Shown: piece after piece, positions 31,401 to 48,939 of the stretch | Position numbering within the stretch: the stretch's first letter is position 1 | Layout of the letters: the number at the start of each line of letters is the position of its first letter | NCBI RefSeq assembly: GCF_004193775.1 | Contig: NC_041004.1 | Span: 4,921,309 to 4,985,308 of the forward strand | Length of the DNA stretch: 64,000 nt | Source of the DNA: Glycine soja | Taxonomy: Eukaryota > Streptophyta > Magnoliopsida > Fabales > Fabaceae | Reading direction: 5' to 3' | Made by a program: the position numbers and the translations under genes | Notes under the pieces: generated by a model | What the model saw: the letters and a program-made list of their open reading frames with translations, nothing else | Told to the model about the DNA's origin: nothing | The model's database searches: none

Positions 31401-32987
31401 GTCCCCAACCTGGACTTCTTAAGCGATATTCAGCAAACCCTTGCCATCAATCCTGAATTCCAAGCCCTACGGTCCAACGTTCAAACCAACCCTTCAGCCT
31501 ATCCCCATTATTGTGTCCATAATGGTTGTCTCCTGTTCAACAATCGAATCTGGATCAACAACACCAATCCCCATATCCCGTCTCTTCTATCCGAATTTCA
31601 TTCTACACCTCTGGGTGGCCATTTCGGGGTAACCAAAACACTACGACGACTTGAGGCCAGCTTCTTCTGGCAGGGTATGAAGGCCGATGTCCAAAGGTTT
31701 ATCAAGGAATGCACAGTCTGCCAGCAAAACAAATCCAGCACCTGGCGTCCGGCGGGCCTCCTGCAACCCCTTCCACCACCAACAGGTGTATGGGAGGACA
31801 TTTCAATGGACTTCGTTACTCACCTACCCCCTTCGAATGGGTTCACCGTGATATTCGTTGTAGTCGACAGGTTCTCCAAGGGAGTACATCTTGGCGCCCT
31901 TCCCACTGGGTTCTCAGCCTTCAAAGTCGCCATGCTTTTCATCGAAATCGTTTGTAAGCTTCACGGTTTCCCCAAAAGCATCGTGTCGGACAGGGATCCC
32001 GTATTTTTGAGTACCTTCTGGAGAGAGCTTTTTAGGCTAAGTGGAACCCAACTCCGCCTAAGCACGGCGTACCACCCCCAATCTGACGGCCAGACCGAGG
32101 TGGTCAACCGTGTCCTTGAACAGTACCTCCGGTGCTTCGTCAACTCTCAGCCATCATCATGGTACCGCTATCTCTCGCTTGCGGAATGGTGCTATAATAC
32201 CTCACTGCATTCGACTTCAGGCATGACACCATTTGAAGTTGTGTACGGCAAGCCCCCGCCCTCGATACCTCAGTATCTCCCAGGCCTAACGAGAAACGAA
32301 GCTGTGAAATCCTTGGTTGAGTCTCGACAACTCATGCATGCTAAGCTCCAAAAACGACTGAAGAAGGCCCAAACCACGATGAAGAAGTACGCCGATATGA
32401 AACGCGACGACATCACCTTCTCTGTGAATCAGTGGGTCTATGTAAAGCTTCGCCCCTCACGCCAGCGTTTGGTCACTGGAAATAACCATCCCAAGCTTTC
32501 CAAACGCTACTTCGGCCCCTTCAGGATCAGTGCTAAGGTAGGTAACATAGCATACAGACTCGAGCTTCCCCCGGAGTCTCGAATCCACCCCGTCTTTCAC
32601 AGCTCATTATTGCGACTTCACCACGGACCCCCTCCTTCGTCATCGGAGCCATGGAACTTGGAGATCGTGGGTCAGAAGCCCCTACAACGCCCACTTTGTC
32701 TCTTGGATAGTAAGCTCGATACCTCTACTACTCCTCCAACCCGCCTCGTTCTCACCCAATGGGTTGGTCAACCCCCAGAAGACACCACTTGGGAACCCTG
32801 GCTCGAGTTATGCGATGCCTACCACCTTGAGGACAAGGTGGTTTCCCGGGACGGCGGTATTGTTAGCACCCAGGATAATGAAGGCACCCACAGCAGCACC
32901 ATGACTGGTAATGGACCCGATAACGCCACAACAAGACCCATACGCACAGTAACCAAACCCAGATATTTGCAGGATTATGTCAACTAA
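28500..32987 (+). pseudogene. Gypsy B gag-pol, single frame with two stops
   Basis: One continuous frame of 1,496 codons from ATG 28500, broken only by TAA at 29793-29795 and TGA at 30093-30095, both between protease and reverse transcriptase. Gag has a coiled N-terminus (DRLEDAIARL) and DIPRFNGRDPLGWIF. A zinc-knuckle-like CYNCDDKWSSGHRCK is at about 29301-29345, and protease VLIDSGSTHNF at about 29562. Reverse transcriptase has LDLRQGFHQI and FFDDILVYS (about 30594-30620). RNase H has ETDASGTAMGAVL and LTDHKSL. Integrase has a CxxC zinc region near CTVCQQNK, then MDFVTHLPP and VSDRDPVF. The tail WVGQPPEDTTWEPW is chromodomain-like. The frame continues 126 bases into the 3' LTR and ends PRYLQDYVN. 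Confidence 0.93.
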
Positions 32988-33251
32988 GATCCACGCCCAC
33001 ACTTACACGTAATGCATGTCAAGCACCAGTTTAGCACGTGTAGATAATCTGTTCAAGCTGTTAGAGTTGTTAGGACTTTATTTCCGTTATGGCCGTTATG
33101 ACAGTTAGCTTGTATTCCTCAGCAATATATAAGTTGCTGAATCTTCATGAAATAATAAGAACAAGCAGATTCAGGAACTTCAGGAGGTCCCTACCTCGAA
33201 CCAGGGAACCACTATAGTCTCTCCCTCTCTCTCTCTCTCGTGCTCTTAACA
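32861..33251 (+). repeat. 3' LTR of gypsy B
   Basis: 391 bases. Preceded by a purine-rich GGGACGGCGGTAT that probably serves as the plus-strand priming tract. Contains the real C-terminal codons and stop of the polyprotein. Confidence 0.95.
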
Positions 33252-33998
33252 TCTGCTTATTCATTGATTCGTGCCGGGGTGAATGCTTTATAATCAGATA
33301 CATCCAACACAGTTATATTCTCATGAGGGAAGCAGATGAAAAACTTTAAAAGTATTAATTATTTGGCATGCGACGTGCTGTAGGTTCAGAGAAACAATGT
33401 TATTTTCAAAAATAATATTCCAGATGTTCCTATAGTGTCCTTTTTCACGCTCAGAGTTTGTTATGGTCTTGGTTCAGGTATAAGGGAGGGACCTTGCTCG
33501 AGTGGAATTTTGTTGGCGAACTGGTCTTCCAATCCGTTGGAGTGCCTATTACAATCTGGATAATTCTGGTTTTGATTGTATTTGCTCCTATACAGAGAGC
33601 TTTTGCGTTTTTTTGCGTGCTTTAATTGTAATTTTCGTCCTGGTGTGGTCACACTTCATGGCCAATAACCTTTAATAAAATTCTTTTTGCTGTTAAAAAC
33701 AACACCTCGTAAGAAGATGAGAGTTGTTCCTCCTCTTATAAACTTTCAATTCATTTGGTTATATCATTACTTGATGCGATATCTATAACAAAATGAGTGT
33801 TTTATATATTATAAAAAAACTCATGGTCCAAATAAATTGTACCTTTTTAGAATCAATACAAAAGGAATTTGAAAACAAACAATTTATGGCAAAGAATTCA
33901 TACCATTACATGTATAAATAATAAATTCATAATTGTGCACCAGTCAAGAATTATTCTGTATGTATAATGCATACTTATTGCATAATTTATGCAATGAA

Positions 33999-36117
<2,119 letters not shown>

Positions 36118-38699
36118 TCTATTACTATGCATTTAATGACTGGTCAATATGCAATATATATAGTATATAGTATAGTAGAACAATATCACCTAGTTGGAAA
36201 TGATAAAGCTATATTATGTATTTGAATTTGTTTGGATTGCTATTGCCACATTGCTGTATTTATAGAGACTTTGAGACGTGCTGAGGAAAAAATACCAATT
36301 TTTCATTGTCGATCCATTAAAAAATATACCAATTAACTGCCCCGTATCATACCTAGTGAGTTGTGGACTGGGCCAATGAAAAAGACCATTTCCCTCAAAG
36401 AAACCTTCGTGGTAGGTGTCAGATAGGTATCGAGAAATCTTAAAAAAAAAAAAAAAAGAAAGAATACTTGAGCGATTGATTTAATCCACCGTGAATTGTT
36501 AATTGATATATATATGTACGCCACCTACAGCAAGTAATGATAAATGATGTAAAGGGGCAATATACATGGGATACATCCTTTTAACTAAGTCAATTCCGAT
36601 TATGATATGTTGTTCACATAGAAAATTCAGCGTAAGCAATTACGAATCCTAGTAAATCAAGTTGATTAGTTGTACTCATTTTGTAAGCATGTAAAAGTTT
36701 CAAAATGATACACATATAGACAATCAAGGTAAAAAATAAATTAAATATATCAATAATATACTTGTTAAATGTGTGGTGTAACTTTGGGGCGGGGGATCAC
36801 CAACATGTGTTCATTTTTTTCCTGAAATTATTTTTTGAAAATAAATATATAATTCTTCTCTAAAAATAATAATTTGTGTTTATTAATATGTCTACAAGTT
36901 TATGTCAATATAATTTAATGTTCAAATTTGTCATCCTCATGAAAAATAAATATAATTTGATTAATTTAGTAAAAAATTAACAAATCCTTAATTTTTGAAT
37001 TTGTTAACTTCATGATAATCTTATTAACTTCATAATTAATTTATCAACTTTGATCATGACAAAGTTAGTTTCTAAATCTAATCATTATTGTAACAAAATG
37101 ACTATTTTGTCTTGTTTACACCAAATTTAAGAGATCATAACATAAGTTGCCAATTTTAGAAGGAATTGGACTTTTCCTTTATTCATGAACAGAAGTTTAT
37201 CCAATGATCGAGTTAACCCGATGAGTTATAATTAGTCTTCTTGCCTAAAATGACTCTTAATCGGTAAAAAAAACACCTAACACGTGTTATGAAAAGTTAA
37301 TATGCCACATTTTAATTCATATTGTTAAAAATCCGAGTTTAGCACTCCCTCCGATGTAAACTAATTGTCATCCTAATTAGATTGTTTGTGTATCAAGAAA
37401 AAGAAATAAATAAATGATATACCTTATATAATAATTAATTTATTTATACATCATGTAACTTAATATTAATATTATAAGAAATATAAGTAAAAAAAAAATT
37501 AAGGTTACGTTAAAAAATTAAAATAATAATGGTTTGTTTAAGAAATTGTGTGTGCATTGCCCGACAGCCAGTAAAGAGATCCATTTAATATTTAAAAGTA
37601 GAAATAAAACTGCCCCCGTAATTAATTAGCATTTGCCCACTTTGTATTTTATCTTTAAAACAAATATAGCTTTTATTTTTTTGAATTTTATCTTTAAAAC
37701 GAAATAACTTTTTATCTTTTTTTTTGTATTTTATCTTCAAAATAAATATAGCATTTACGACAATACAAAAACATTCACCTTGGAAGAAATTATAGAAGAG
37801 TTTTATTAATTTAAGAATCGAAAAGTATCATGATCTTGACTTGAAAGAAATCTTTTTTGTTTGTATGTGTTTTCTTTGTATAAAAAATAGTTACATTTAC
37901 TTTCATGGAGAAATGATATTTGATCTTTCATCAAACTAAATTTTGAAAATTAATAATAGTAAAACTTTGTCCTTGTTTATTTTGATTATCAAGTGATAAA
38001 TTTTGTCCCCGCTAATGTTTTTTTTTCTTTTTTCTGGTTCTGTCCTTGGGGTTAGGGTCCTCTATCTAGTGCCCACCAGATTGTAGGTAGAACACTTAAC
38101 TCATATTTGTTTTAACCCTCCCATTTTATCTCGAGAAAGAAATTTTGACTATTTTGAAATTTATATGTGAAATAAATAAAATTTAACAAAAAATTATTTT
38201 TACAACTCATGTTATACCTAAATCATTTAACCAACAAATTTTTGCCTCAAATAGATGAACAACATTTGCTCCCCTTGAGTCGAACAATATTAAGATACTG
38301 CAAGTCTATGCAAAGGATAAGAATCCTACTGCTATATCCAATCCTGCATGACCTGCTTCTCACTTAATTGTTTCGTGTCATCAGTCTCATCCATCCCTTG
38401 GTTGGTTCCTACTATTTCCAGTCTTAGTTACCAGTTGGCAGTATCTACAATTTTCCCCCTATCGTCATGGTTGTTGCTACTTCTACTTCCATGATTGTTG
38501 TTGCCCCACGATGATGATCGTCACCAGTTCTATTGTCACCATCACTATCCATAGCAGCCACATTAACAGCGGTGAGTGGTGACGGCAGCAACAAAGATGC
38601 ATATGTCAGTAATTGTAGCAACCATGCATCATGGAAGTGGGAGGAAAGACTGTCATGGCAGTGTGAGTGATGACTATCATGGAGATGGAAGTGACCACA
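36118..38699. other. Intergenic DNA upstream of gene C
   Basis: No gene seen. The first 1.2 kb, to about 37335, is homologous to the regions upstream of A and B but more diverged. Homology then stops at CTCCCTCCGATGTAAAC, which looks like the start of a Stowaway/mariner-type MITE, though I found no matching right end. The rest is AT-rich. About 38400-38700 is a CAT/GAT-rich, low-complexity patch into which gypsy C inserted. Confidence 0.5.
36257..36264 (-). promoter_or_regulatory. TATA box of peroxidase gene C
   Basis: TATAAATA on the minus strand, 140 bases upstream of the ATG. Confidence 0.6.
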
Positions 38700-38704
38700 G
38701 TGGT

Positions 38705-39049
38705 TGTTAGCAACATACCTCATCAAGAGTCCAATACAGAAAGGCCCAGAAGGATAACCACAAGACCAGGGTGCCTGCAAGACTACAAGACCTCATAACA
38801 GCTTCAAGGGAGCAAGCATCAACAGAAACCACTGTAACCAATGACAATAATACTCAGCAATTAGTTAGTTAAGTCTATTGAGTTAGTTACAAATAAGTCT
38901 GTTGAGTTAGTTACAAGTGGTTATAAAGCTGTAGTATATAATAAAGTTGCATGGAAATGAGAAATACACGAAAAGCTTATTCTCATAATTCCCTTTTTAG
39001 GAGGAGCCTTGCCTCGAACTAAGGTACCTATAACCCACTGAATCTAACA
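38705..39049 (+). repeat. 5' LTR of gypsy C
   Basis: 345 bases. Contains imperfect tandem copies of a roughly 24-base unit, AGTCTRTTGAGTTAGTTACA, at about 38873-38920. Confidence 0.92.
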
Positions 39050-39064
39050 TTGGTCCAACCTACC

Positions 39065-42000
39065 ATGGTCGACCATGCAACCCGTAAAACCACGACTGAT
39101 AGGCTTGAGGACGTTATTGCTCGCCTATCTAGTCACCAATCCTCCCTCTTCGACAAACATTATGACCTCGTCGATAAGTATTCTGAACTTTCCAGCAAAG
39201 TGGATTCGATTCTCAATCGTCTCCATCTACTAACGCCCAACCATAATCACTCCAACTCAAGTGCTCAGTTCAGTTAGCGCAATCCCGTCAAGTTGGACAT
39301 TCCATGATTCGATGGTCATGATCCCTTGGGCTGGATATTCAAAATATTGCAGTTGTTCGATTATCAAAACACACCAGAAGAAGAAAGAATCATCGTGTCC
39401 TACTTCTACTTCGACGGCGCCGCTCTAAGTTGGTACCAATGGATGTTCCGCAACGGGTTCATCGCCTCCTGGTCTGGCTTCTTGCAAGCGTTGGAATCTT
39501 GATTCGCTCCTTCCTTTTACGATGATCCGAAGAGGGCTCTCTTTAAGCTGTCACAACGAGGAACGGTTAACGAGTACTTGACCAAGTTTGAACACTTGGC
39601 TAATCGTGTTATTGGCCTGCCTCATCCCTTCCTGTTAAGCTATTTCATTTTCGGCTTGTTGCCGGAAATCCTCTGAGAAGTATTGGCTCTTTAACCAATC
39701 TCCCTGCTGCAAGCAACGACCCTCGCCAAACTCCAAGAAGATAAGTTGCGCGATCGTCGTCCCCCACATCGGCCCAATCACCCTCCTTCAACACCAAGCC
39801 CCAACACCAACCCGAGACCTAAACTACCCTTCGTCCAATGTACCCCGAATGAAATGGCCCTCTGCTGCGAGAAGGGCCTTTGCTACAATTGCGATGAAAA
39901 GTGGAACTCCACCCATCTTTGCAAAGGTCGTGTCCTCCTGTTCATCGCGGAAAACACTACCTCTAAACCCGACAACCCTAACCCAGACTTCTCAACACCT
40001 TCTTCCCTTTGTCCTGAGCCTGTAACCTCCCTCGACCTCGAACCCATTACTGACACAAACCCTCCCCACAACAGCCTCCATGCCCTTTCCGGCCTTCCTT
40101 CGTCTGAAACCTTTCGCCTCTTCAATGTTATCAACCATGCTCACCTCACTATCCTCATCGATAGCAGCAGCACCCACAACTTCCTTCAACCTCACATCGC
40201 TCAATTCCTCCCCCTCCCCACCCAATCCACTTCCCCTCTTCATGTTTTGGTGGGTAATGGTTCAATTCTCAACTGGAACCAAATCTGCCCAGACACTCCC
40301 CTAACCCTCAAAGGCCATCCCTTCACGGTCACGTTCCATCTCCTCCCAATAAGTGGTGCTGATGCAGTCCTAGGCATTGAATGGCTCAGACAGTTTGGGC
40401 CAATAACTACTGACTATACCTCCTCTATCATGAAGTTCACCCACTTGGGTCGCCAAGTTGAACTCCATGCAGATGTAGCCATTGGGACTGAATCGGTTTC
40501 TGCACCACCAGTTAAGCGTTTGATTCAGACCGGGTTAACTTCGGCCTTATTCCACCTGTGCCTCACACCTGCAAATCCACCCGACCCACCACATCATCTT
40601 CCTCACGCAATTCCCGTCATTGAAGCCCTGCTCACCCAATTCCAACACTTCCAAACACCAACCAATCTTCCCCCTCCGCAACAAGTGGTTCACCGTATAA
40701 ACCTTCTTCCGTCCACTACTCCGGTGAACGTACGGCCATATCGCTACCCACACTTTTAGAAGTCCGAAATAGAGAAACAAGTCTCTGAACTACTCTCGAC
40801 TGGCCTTATCCAACCAAGTACGAGTCCATATTCTTCCTTGATCCTCTTGGTAAAGAAGAAGGATGGTACCTGGCGAATGTGCGTCAATTATCACGCATTG
40901 AATTCGGTCACCGTCCGTGATTGTTTTTCGATTCTGACGATTGATGAGTTGCTCGATGAGCTAAGACACGCCTCATGGTTCTCCAAGTTAGACCTCAGGC
41001 AAGGATTCCACCAAATCCTCATGCATGAACCCGACGTTGAGAAAACCGCGTTCAGGACACATCAAGGGCACTAGGAATATCGCGTAATGCCATTCGGCTT
41101 ATGCATTGTGCCCTCCACCTTTCAAGTCGCCATGAACAACCTGTTGACTATTCTTGTGCTGCTTTGCCACTGTGTTTTTTGACGATATTCTGGTGTATAG
41201 TGATTCGTTATCGTCTCATATCCAGCATCTTGAAACTATTTTTCAAACCCTTTTACAGGGCCAGATCTATCTTAAGCGTGCCAAATGCTTGTTTGCACAA
41301 ACCCAGTTGGAATATTTGGGGCACATCGTTTCTGACAAAGGAGTTGAACCTGAGCCATCCAAGATTCGTGCCATGGTACAATGGCCCACTTTGACTTTGG
41401 CCAAGGAACTTAGGGCATTTCTCGGTCTCACCAGATTCTACCGCAAGTTTATTAAAAACTATGCATCTATTGCAGCCCCTCTCACATCACTATTATGTAA
41501 GGATGCATTCTTATGGACCCTAATGTCTCAGATCACCTTTGATCAACTCAAGTCAACAATGACCAGTGCTCCTGTCTTGGCCCTACCAAATTTTGCAGTG
41601 TCGTTCATCATCGAAACTGACGCCTCTGGCACAACCATGAGGGTTGTTCAAATGCAACAGGGTCACCCCATTGCATTCTTCAATAAACCCTTTCAACCTC
41701 GACGGCTCCATGCTTCCACGTACGTACAAGAGCTTCATGCCATCATCACAGCTATACGCAAATGGTGCCAATACCTTTTAGGGCATTCGTTCACCATCTT
41801 GACTGATCATAAGAGCCTCTAGGAACTAATGTATCAGGTCATGCAAACCCCAGAGCAACACTACTACTTGTCCAAACTCCTAGGAATCAACTATACAATT
41901 CAATATAAGTCAAGCGCTTCAAATTTCATCGTAGATGCTCTCTCTCGTATGACACCATCTTCCTCTGGCCAACTTCTCCTACTCTCAGTTCCCAACTTTG

Positions 42001-43528
42001 ACTTCCTCAACGATCTGCGATGCACATTGCATGCCAGCCCCGACTTTCAGACTCAAATGTCTAAGGTCCGCACTAATCCCTCCGACCATCCTGACTATCA
42101 CATCCACAATGAGCTGCTACTGTTTCAAGGGCATATATGGTTCGATAGCACTAACCCCTATATCCCCACCCTCCTGCTTGAGTTCCATGAAACACCTTTG
42201 GGTGGTCACCTCGGCGTAGCCAAGACTACCCACAGACTCGAATCTAGTTTCTATTGGTCCACCTTGCGTCAGGACGTTAAGCGCTCCATTCGAGAATGCA
42301 GTGTTTGCCAACAAATGAAGACAAGTACTTGTCGACCGGCCGGTCTTCTCCAACCCTTGCCGATTCCCACTGGAGTATGGGAAGACATTTCTATGGACTT
42401 TATCACCTACCTTCCACAGTCCCACGGGTTCACCGCCATCCTAGTTGTCGTCGACAGGTACTCAAAGGGAGTTCATTTTGGTGCACTACCCACCAACTAC
42501 TCTACGTTTAAGGTTGCATCCTTATTTCTGAACATGGTATGCAAACACCACGGGATTCCCCGGAGTATCATTTCTGATAAGGACCCTGTTTTCTTGAGTT
42601 CCTTCTGGCGAGAGCTTTTTCGGCTTAGTGGAACTCGTCTGCGCATGAGCACCGCTTATGACCCGCAGACCGACAGCCAAACCGAAGTCATGAATCGCAT
42701 TTTGGAGCAGTACTTGCGATCATTTATCCACTCCCAACCAGCGAAATGGTTCCGTTACCTCACGCTAGCTGAATGGTCTCATAACACGTCCCTTTATTCA
42801 GGTTCTAGTTTTACTCCATTTGAGATAATCTACAACAAGCCACCGCCGACAATCCCTCAGTATCTATAGGGGACGTCCACTAACGAAGTTGTTGATTCAC
42901 TGATATCCTCCTGCCAAGCGATTCACGAGGCACTTCAATGCAGGTTGAGTAAGGAACAGGCTGCCATGAAGAAACAGGCAAACACCAAGCGCGAACATTG
43001 GTCAATGGGTTTATGTTAAGCTCCGCCCCTTCCGCCAGCGCTTTGTCACCGGAATGGTCCACCCAAAGCTATCAAAGAGATTCTTTGGACCTTTCCAAGT
43101 TATAGATCGTGTGGGACAGATTGCATATCGTCTCCAGTTACCAGACAATACATGCATCCACCCCGTTTTTCACTGCTCCCTCTTGCGCGCATATCACGAG
43201 CCACTTCCTTCTCCCTTGGATGCATGGCCCCTACAAATTATCGATTAGAAACCCATGCCCCATCCACTTTGCTTCAATCTTGGACTCCAAACTCGATAAT
43301 TCTACGTCCCCACCAACCCGTTTAGTTCTTACCCAGTGGTTGGGGCAACCCTCGGAGGACACGACATGGGAGCCTTGGCAGGAGCTTCGTGACACATACC
43401 ACCTTGAGGACAAGGTGGTGTTTGAGGACGGGGGTATTGTTAGCAACATACCTCATCAAGAGTCCAGTACAGAAAAGCCCAAAAGGATAACCACAAGACC
43501 AGGGTACCTGCAAGACTACGAGACCTAA
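39065..43528 (+). pseudogene. Gypsy C gag-pol, heavily broken
   Basis: Starts ATG 39065 with DRLEDVIARL as in gypsy B. Stops interrupt gag at about 39275, 39305, 39500, 39675 and 39690, then at 40757 and 41072. A frameshift lies near 41150, stops at 41820 and 42867, and a further shift near 43000. Recognisable parts: zinc-knuckle-like CYNCDEKWNSTHLCK, protease DSSSTHNFL (usual Gly replaced by Ser), reverse transcriptase FFDDILVYS, RNase H ETDASGTTMR, integrase MDFITYLPQ and SDKDPVF, and tail WLGQPSEDTTWEPW. The last frame runs into the 3' LTR and ends PGYLQDYET. Compared with gypsy B, at least five stops are C-to-T changes. Confidence 0.92.
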
Positions 43529-43794
43529 TAACAGCTTCAAGGGAGCAAGCATCAACAGAAACCACTGCAACTAATGACAATAATAATAATCAGCAATTAG
43601 TTAGTTAAGCCTATTGAGTTAGTTACAAATAAGTTTGTTAAGTCTGTTGACTTAGTTACAAGTGATTATAAAACTGTAGTATATAATAAAGTTGCATGGA
43701 AATGAGAAATACACGAAAAGTTTATTCTTAGAATTCCCTTTTTGGAAGGAGCCTTGTCTCGAAGTAAGGTACCCATAATCCTCTGTCTCTAACA
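43438..43794 (+). repeat. 3' LTR of gypsy C
   Basis: 357 bases, slightly longer than the 5' copy because the 24-base tandem unit and a TAA run are expanded. Confidence 0.92.
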
Positions 43795-43799
43795 GTGGT

Positions 43800-44328
43800 G
43801 ACAATTATGCAATGATGGTTTCAATAGGAGTGGTATTAGCCGTGACAATTATGACAATGGTAAAAACTATTCAATCTCATCCAATAATCCAATAATTATA
43901 TATAAAACAAGGCCGTTACAAATTCATGGATTAAAGGGATGAAGATCAAATGCATAATTGAGATAGAGAATATATTGATAATCATTTGGTAACATGCTGA
44001 ATTGAGTAAAAAAAATGAAAATTACACCATGAATAGTCTCTAATTTATAGAGCATAATTTATTGATTTTCTATAACCTCTTATTAAAGCATAAACATAAA
44101 TTGAAATCAGGCTTCACCAGCTTGGCGAAAAACATATAGCGTATCTTCCAAAATTAAGAATCCCATTTTTAAACATATTAATTCCATAAACTTTACAATG
44201 GTTTATCCACGCTTACAGATAATCTCACAATCAAAGCAGGGCTTAAACACGTATACTAAATTATCACAAATACAAATGCACAACGATTTTTAGCCTCCAG
44301 ATTTCTACTAATCACAACTTATTTTCCT
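43800..44328. other. Gene D 3' flank
   Basis: AT-rich DNA with no gene seen; it should include the 3' UTR and terminator of peroxidase D. Confidence 0.5.
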
Positions 44329-46711
<2,383 letters not shown>

Positions 46712-46837
46712 TCTATTTGTAGTAGTATGCAATGCTATTAGAAATAACAAGTCACCTAGTGATCAATGCTAAACCCTATATATATTATGTTTTGGAATTT
46801 ATTTGGATTGCTATAACTATTGCTACATTAATTTCTG

Positions 46838-46845
46838 TATTTATA
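46838..46845 (-). promoter_or_regulatory. TATA box of peroxidase gene D
   Basis: TATAAATA on the minus strand about 130 bases upstream of the ATG, in a context like that of genes A-C. Confidence 0.58.
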
Positions 46846-48362
46846 GACGCAGTGAGACGTGTATGCTAAGGAAAAATAAAACAAATGCTACCATTTTTTA
46901 TTATTGGTCTAAAAAAAAATATGAATGAACTGCACCATATCGTACCTAGTGATCTGTGGACGGAGTCTATGAAATGACCATTTCACCTCAACGCGCAAAA
47001 CGTCCATTTTCGGTATAAATTACGAGTTAAGTAATCCTAATTAAAATGATAGAGAATACTTGAGTGATTGATTTAGTCCACTGTATTAGTTGATAATTAT
47101 ATATGTACGTCAACCGCAACCAATAATGATAAAAATGATGTTAACTGTAAAAGGGGAACATATATTGGATACATTCTTCTAGATTAAATGAAAAAAAAGA
47201 AACAGTTATAATGTTTTAATGATTTCTTAAAAAATTAATAAAAAAAATAACGTTTTTCTTCAAAGTTAAAACGCGTGGCTTCTGAAACATGCTTTAACGA
47301 ATATAAACTGTTTCTTTTTTCGAAGTAAACTTATTACATAAGTTTAAATTCTCCTTAGACCGTGATTTTGTGTAATCCGAGTGAATACAAGATCATATTT
47401 GAAACTATTACTGGACATTTATCTTGCATGTAATAAGTCAAGTTATTTCTTTTTATTTTAATCGAAGAGAATTTACCACTAACCACTTCACTTCGAATGT
47501 TAATGTACTGCACACAATACAGTATTTTTTTTTCATGAGAATCAACCTGATAAATTTGAGTTAAATATATTTTTAGTTCCTCAGATATATAATTATGTCT
47601 GTTTCAGTTCTTCAATTTAAATTTGTTAATTTTAATCTCTCAAAGTCAATAAATGTTCATTTTAGTCCTCGGTTAAGACATTGTTAACTAAGCATGTGAG
47701 GTAGCAAATTATAATTGTATTATAATTTGTGATGACTTTTTACTGTTAAAAATTTATTTTCTAATTTAGTCTTTAGATATAATTTGTGACAGCTAAAATC
47801 ATCATAATATGTAAAAGAAAAAAAAATGCGAACTGAAATTCCTAAATTATAAAGTGGCAATCCAACCCAACTTATGCTAAAATGTCTCACTTAGTTCACT
47901 TTGTTTTCCAGGTAACTCGACCAAAGGAATAACATGATACATTGGATTCTCGAGTATACAAGAAATAGCATAAATCAACCACTAATTTGAACAAATTGTT
48001 TTAAAAAAATGGAAGATGACCCTATTAAAATATAAGTGTAAGGTAAAATTTTATATCAGGTAAAAATAAAAAAATTGAACAATAAATGAAGATAAACTCA
48101 TAAATTTAAGTCTTAACGTTTTGGATTAAAATGTGAATGTTAGATTTATTTATATAGTGTGTTCACAGATGGATCCATCTTTTGAGTTGTGGAGATAATT
48201 GTCCCTCTAGAATTTTTTTACCTATATATGTATAATAAAAAATTACTCCAATAAAAAAATAGATACTTTTCTTGTAAGATAATCTTTTAAAATATATAAA
48301 ATAAAATAAGAAATAAAAAAGAGAAATTAATTGATTCTAATTTTAAGACTTTAACTTTTTAA

Positions 48363-48690
48363 TTTTGAGATTTAATTATTATTTTAATCCTCTAATTGAT
48401 TTTTTATGTTTGATTTGGTCCATCTAGTTTTAAAAGGTTTAATTAGGTTCTTTATTTTTTTAAATAACTTCAATTTGATCTTATTTTTCTTCTGTAATCT
48501 TTGACTATTTTTAAAAAATGAGACCAAATTGAATCTATTTTAAAAAAATAAAGACCTAGTTAGAAATTTTAAAAATAAAGGGACTAAGTTGAACGTGTTA
48601 TATAAATCAAGAGATCATTAAATATTTAAATATAAAAGGACTAAATTGAACCTAAAAATTTAGAGGGTGAAAATAATAACCTAATTTTTA
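48363..48690. mobile_element. Foldback MITE
   Basis: About 330 bases that pair with themselves. The left arm, with TTATTATTTTAATCCTCTA, matches the reverse complement of the right arm, with TTATTATTTTCACCCTCTA, and the match continues toward a centre near 48520. No coding capacity; family and target duplication not determined. Confidence 0.7.
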
Positions 48691-48871
48691 CATTTCAACT
48701 TCTCTAGACATTCAACAAAGCATAATGATTCATTTATTAACTTATACTACTCATTTTCATTTGAGTGATTTCATTCCAATTTTCAAACAGAGCAAGAAAA
48801 GGATTAAAAGAATTTCTCATTAATTAATTTTGTGAAGATGTGTGTAATCACATGAGAGAAGATGAATGATT

Positions 48872-48874
<3 letters not shown>

Positions 48875-48938
<64 letters not shown>
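48875..48938. repeat. (TA)n microsatellite
   Basis: About 32 uninterrupted TA units. Confidence 0.95.

Positions 48939-48939
<1 letters not shown>

Larger units (their letters stand above)
28082..33251 (+). mobile_element. Young Ty3/gypsy chromovirus-like element B
   Basis: Full-length 5,170-base element with TG...CA LTRs at 28082-28468 and 32861-33251. Duplication tctgc lies at 28077-28081 and 33252-33256, and the empty site is in unit 1 at 8597-8601. The primer site TGGTCCGACC is at 28471-28480. The LTRs differ by one substitution plus length change in a TC run, so the insertion is very recent. Domain order is gag, zinc-knuckle-like, protease, reverse transcriptase, RNase H, integrase, chromodomain-like tail. 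Base composition is clearly higher in GC than the host DNA around it. Only two in-frame stops break the coding frame. Confidence 0.97.
27432..33706 (+). mobile_element. LINE relic, unit 2 (split by gypsy B)
   Basis: Paralogue of the relic at 7433-9050, in two parts: 27432-28081 and 33252-33706. It has lost about 100 bases at 27832 relative to unit 1, but lacks the solo LTR insertion there. Gypsy B is inserted in the SGSWEQNN...TVLSA segment. The 3' tail with ACCTTTAATAAAATTC is at about 33667-33690. No intact reading frame. Confidence 0.62.
38705..43794 (+). mobile_element. Degenerate Ty3/gypsy element C
   Basis: 5,090-base element with LTRs 38705-39049 and 43438-43794 and a perfect duplication, gtggt, at 38700-38704 and 43795-43799. 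The primer site is TGGTCCAACC at 39051-39060 and the purine tract GAGGACGGGGGTAT at 43424-43437. LTRs differ at perhaps 15-20 sites by eye, giving an intermediate age between gypsy A and B. Coding content parallels gypsy B domain by domain, but with at least nine in-frame stops and two frameshifts. Confidence 0.95.

Noticed and set aside
37341..37600. Complete Stowaway MITE
   Set aside because: Only a CTCCCTCCG-like left end is seen; no inverted right end or TA duplication was found.
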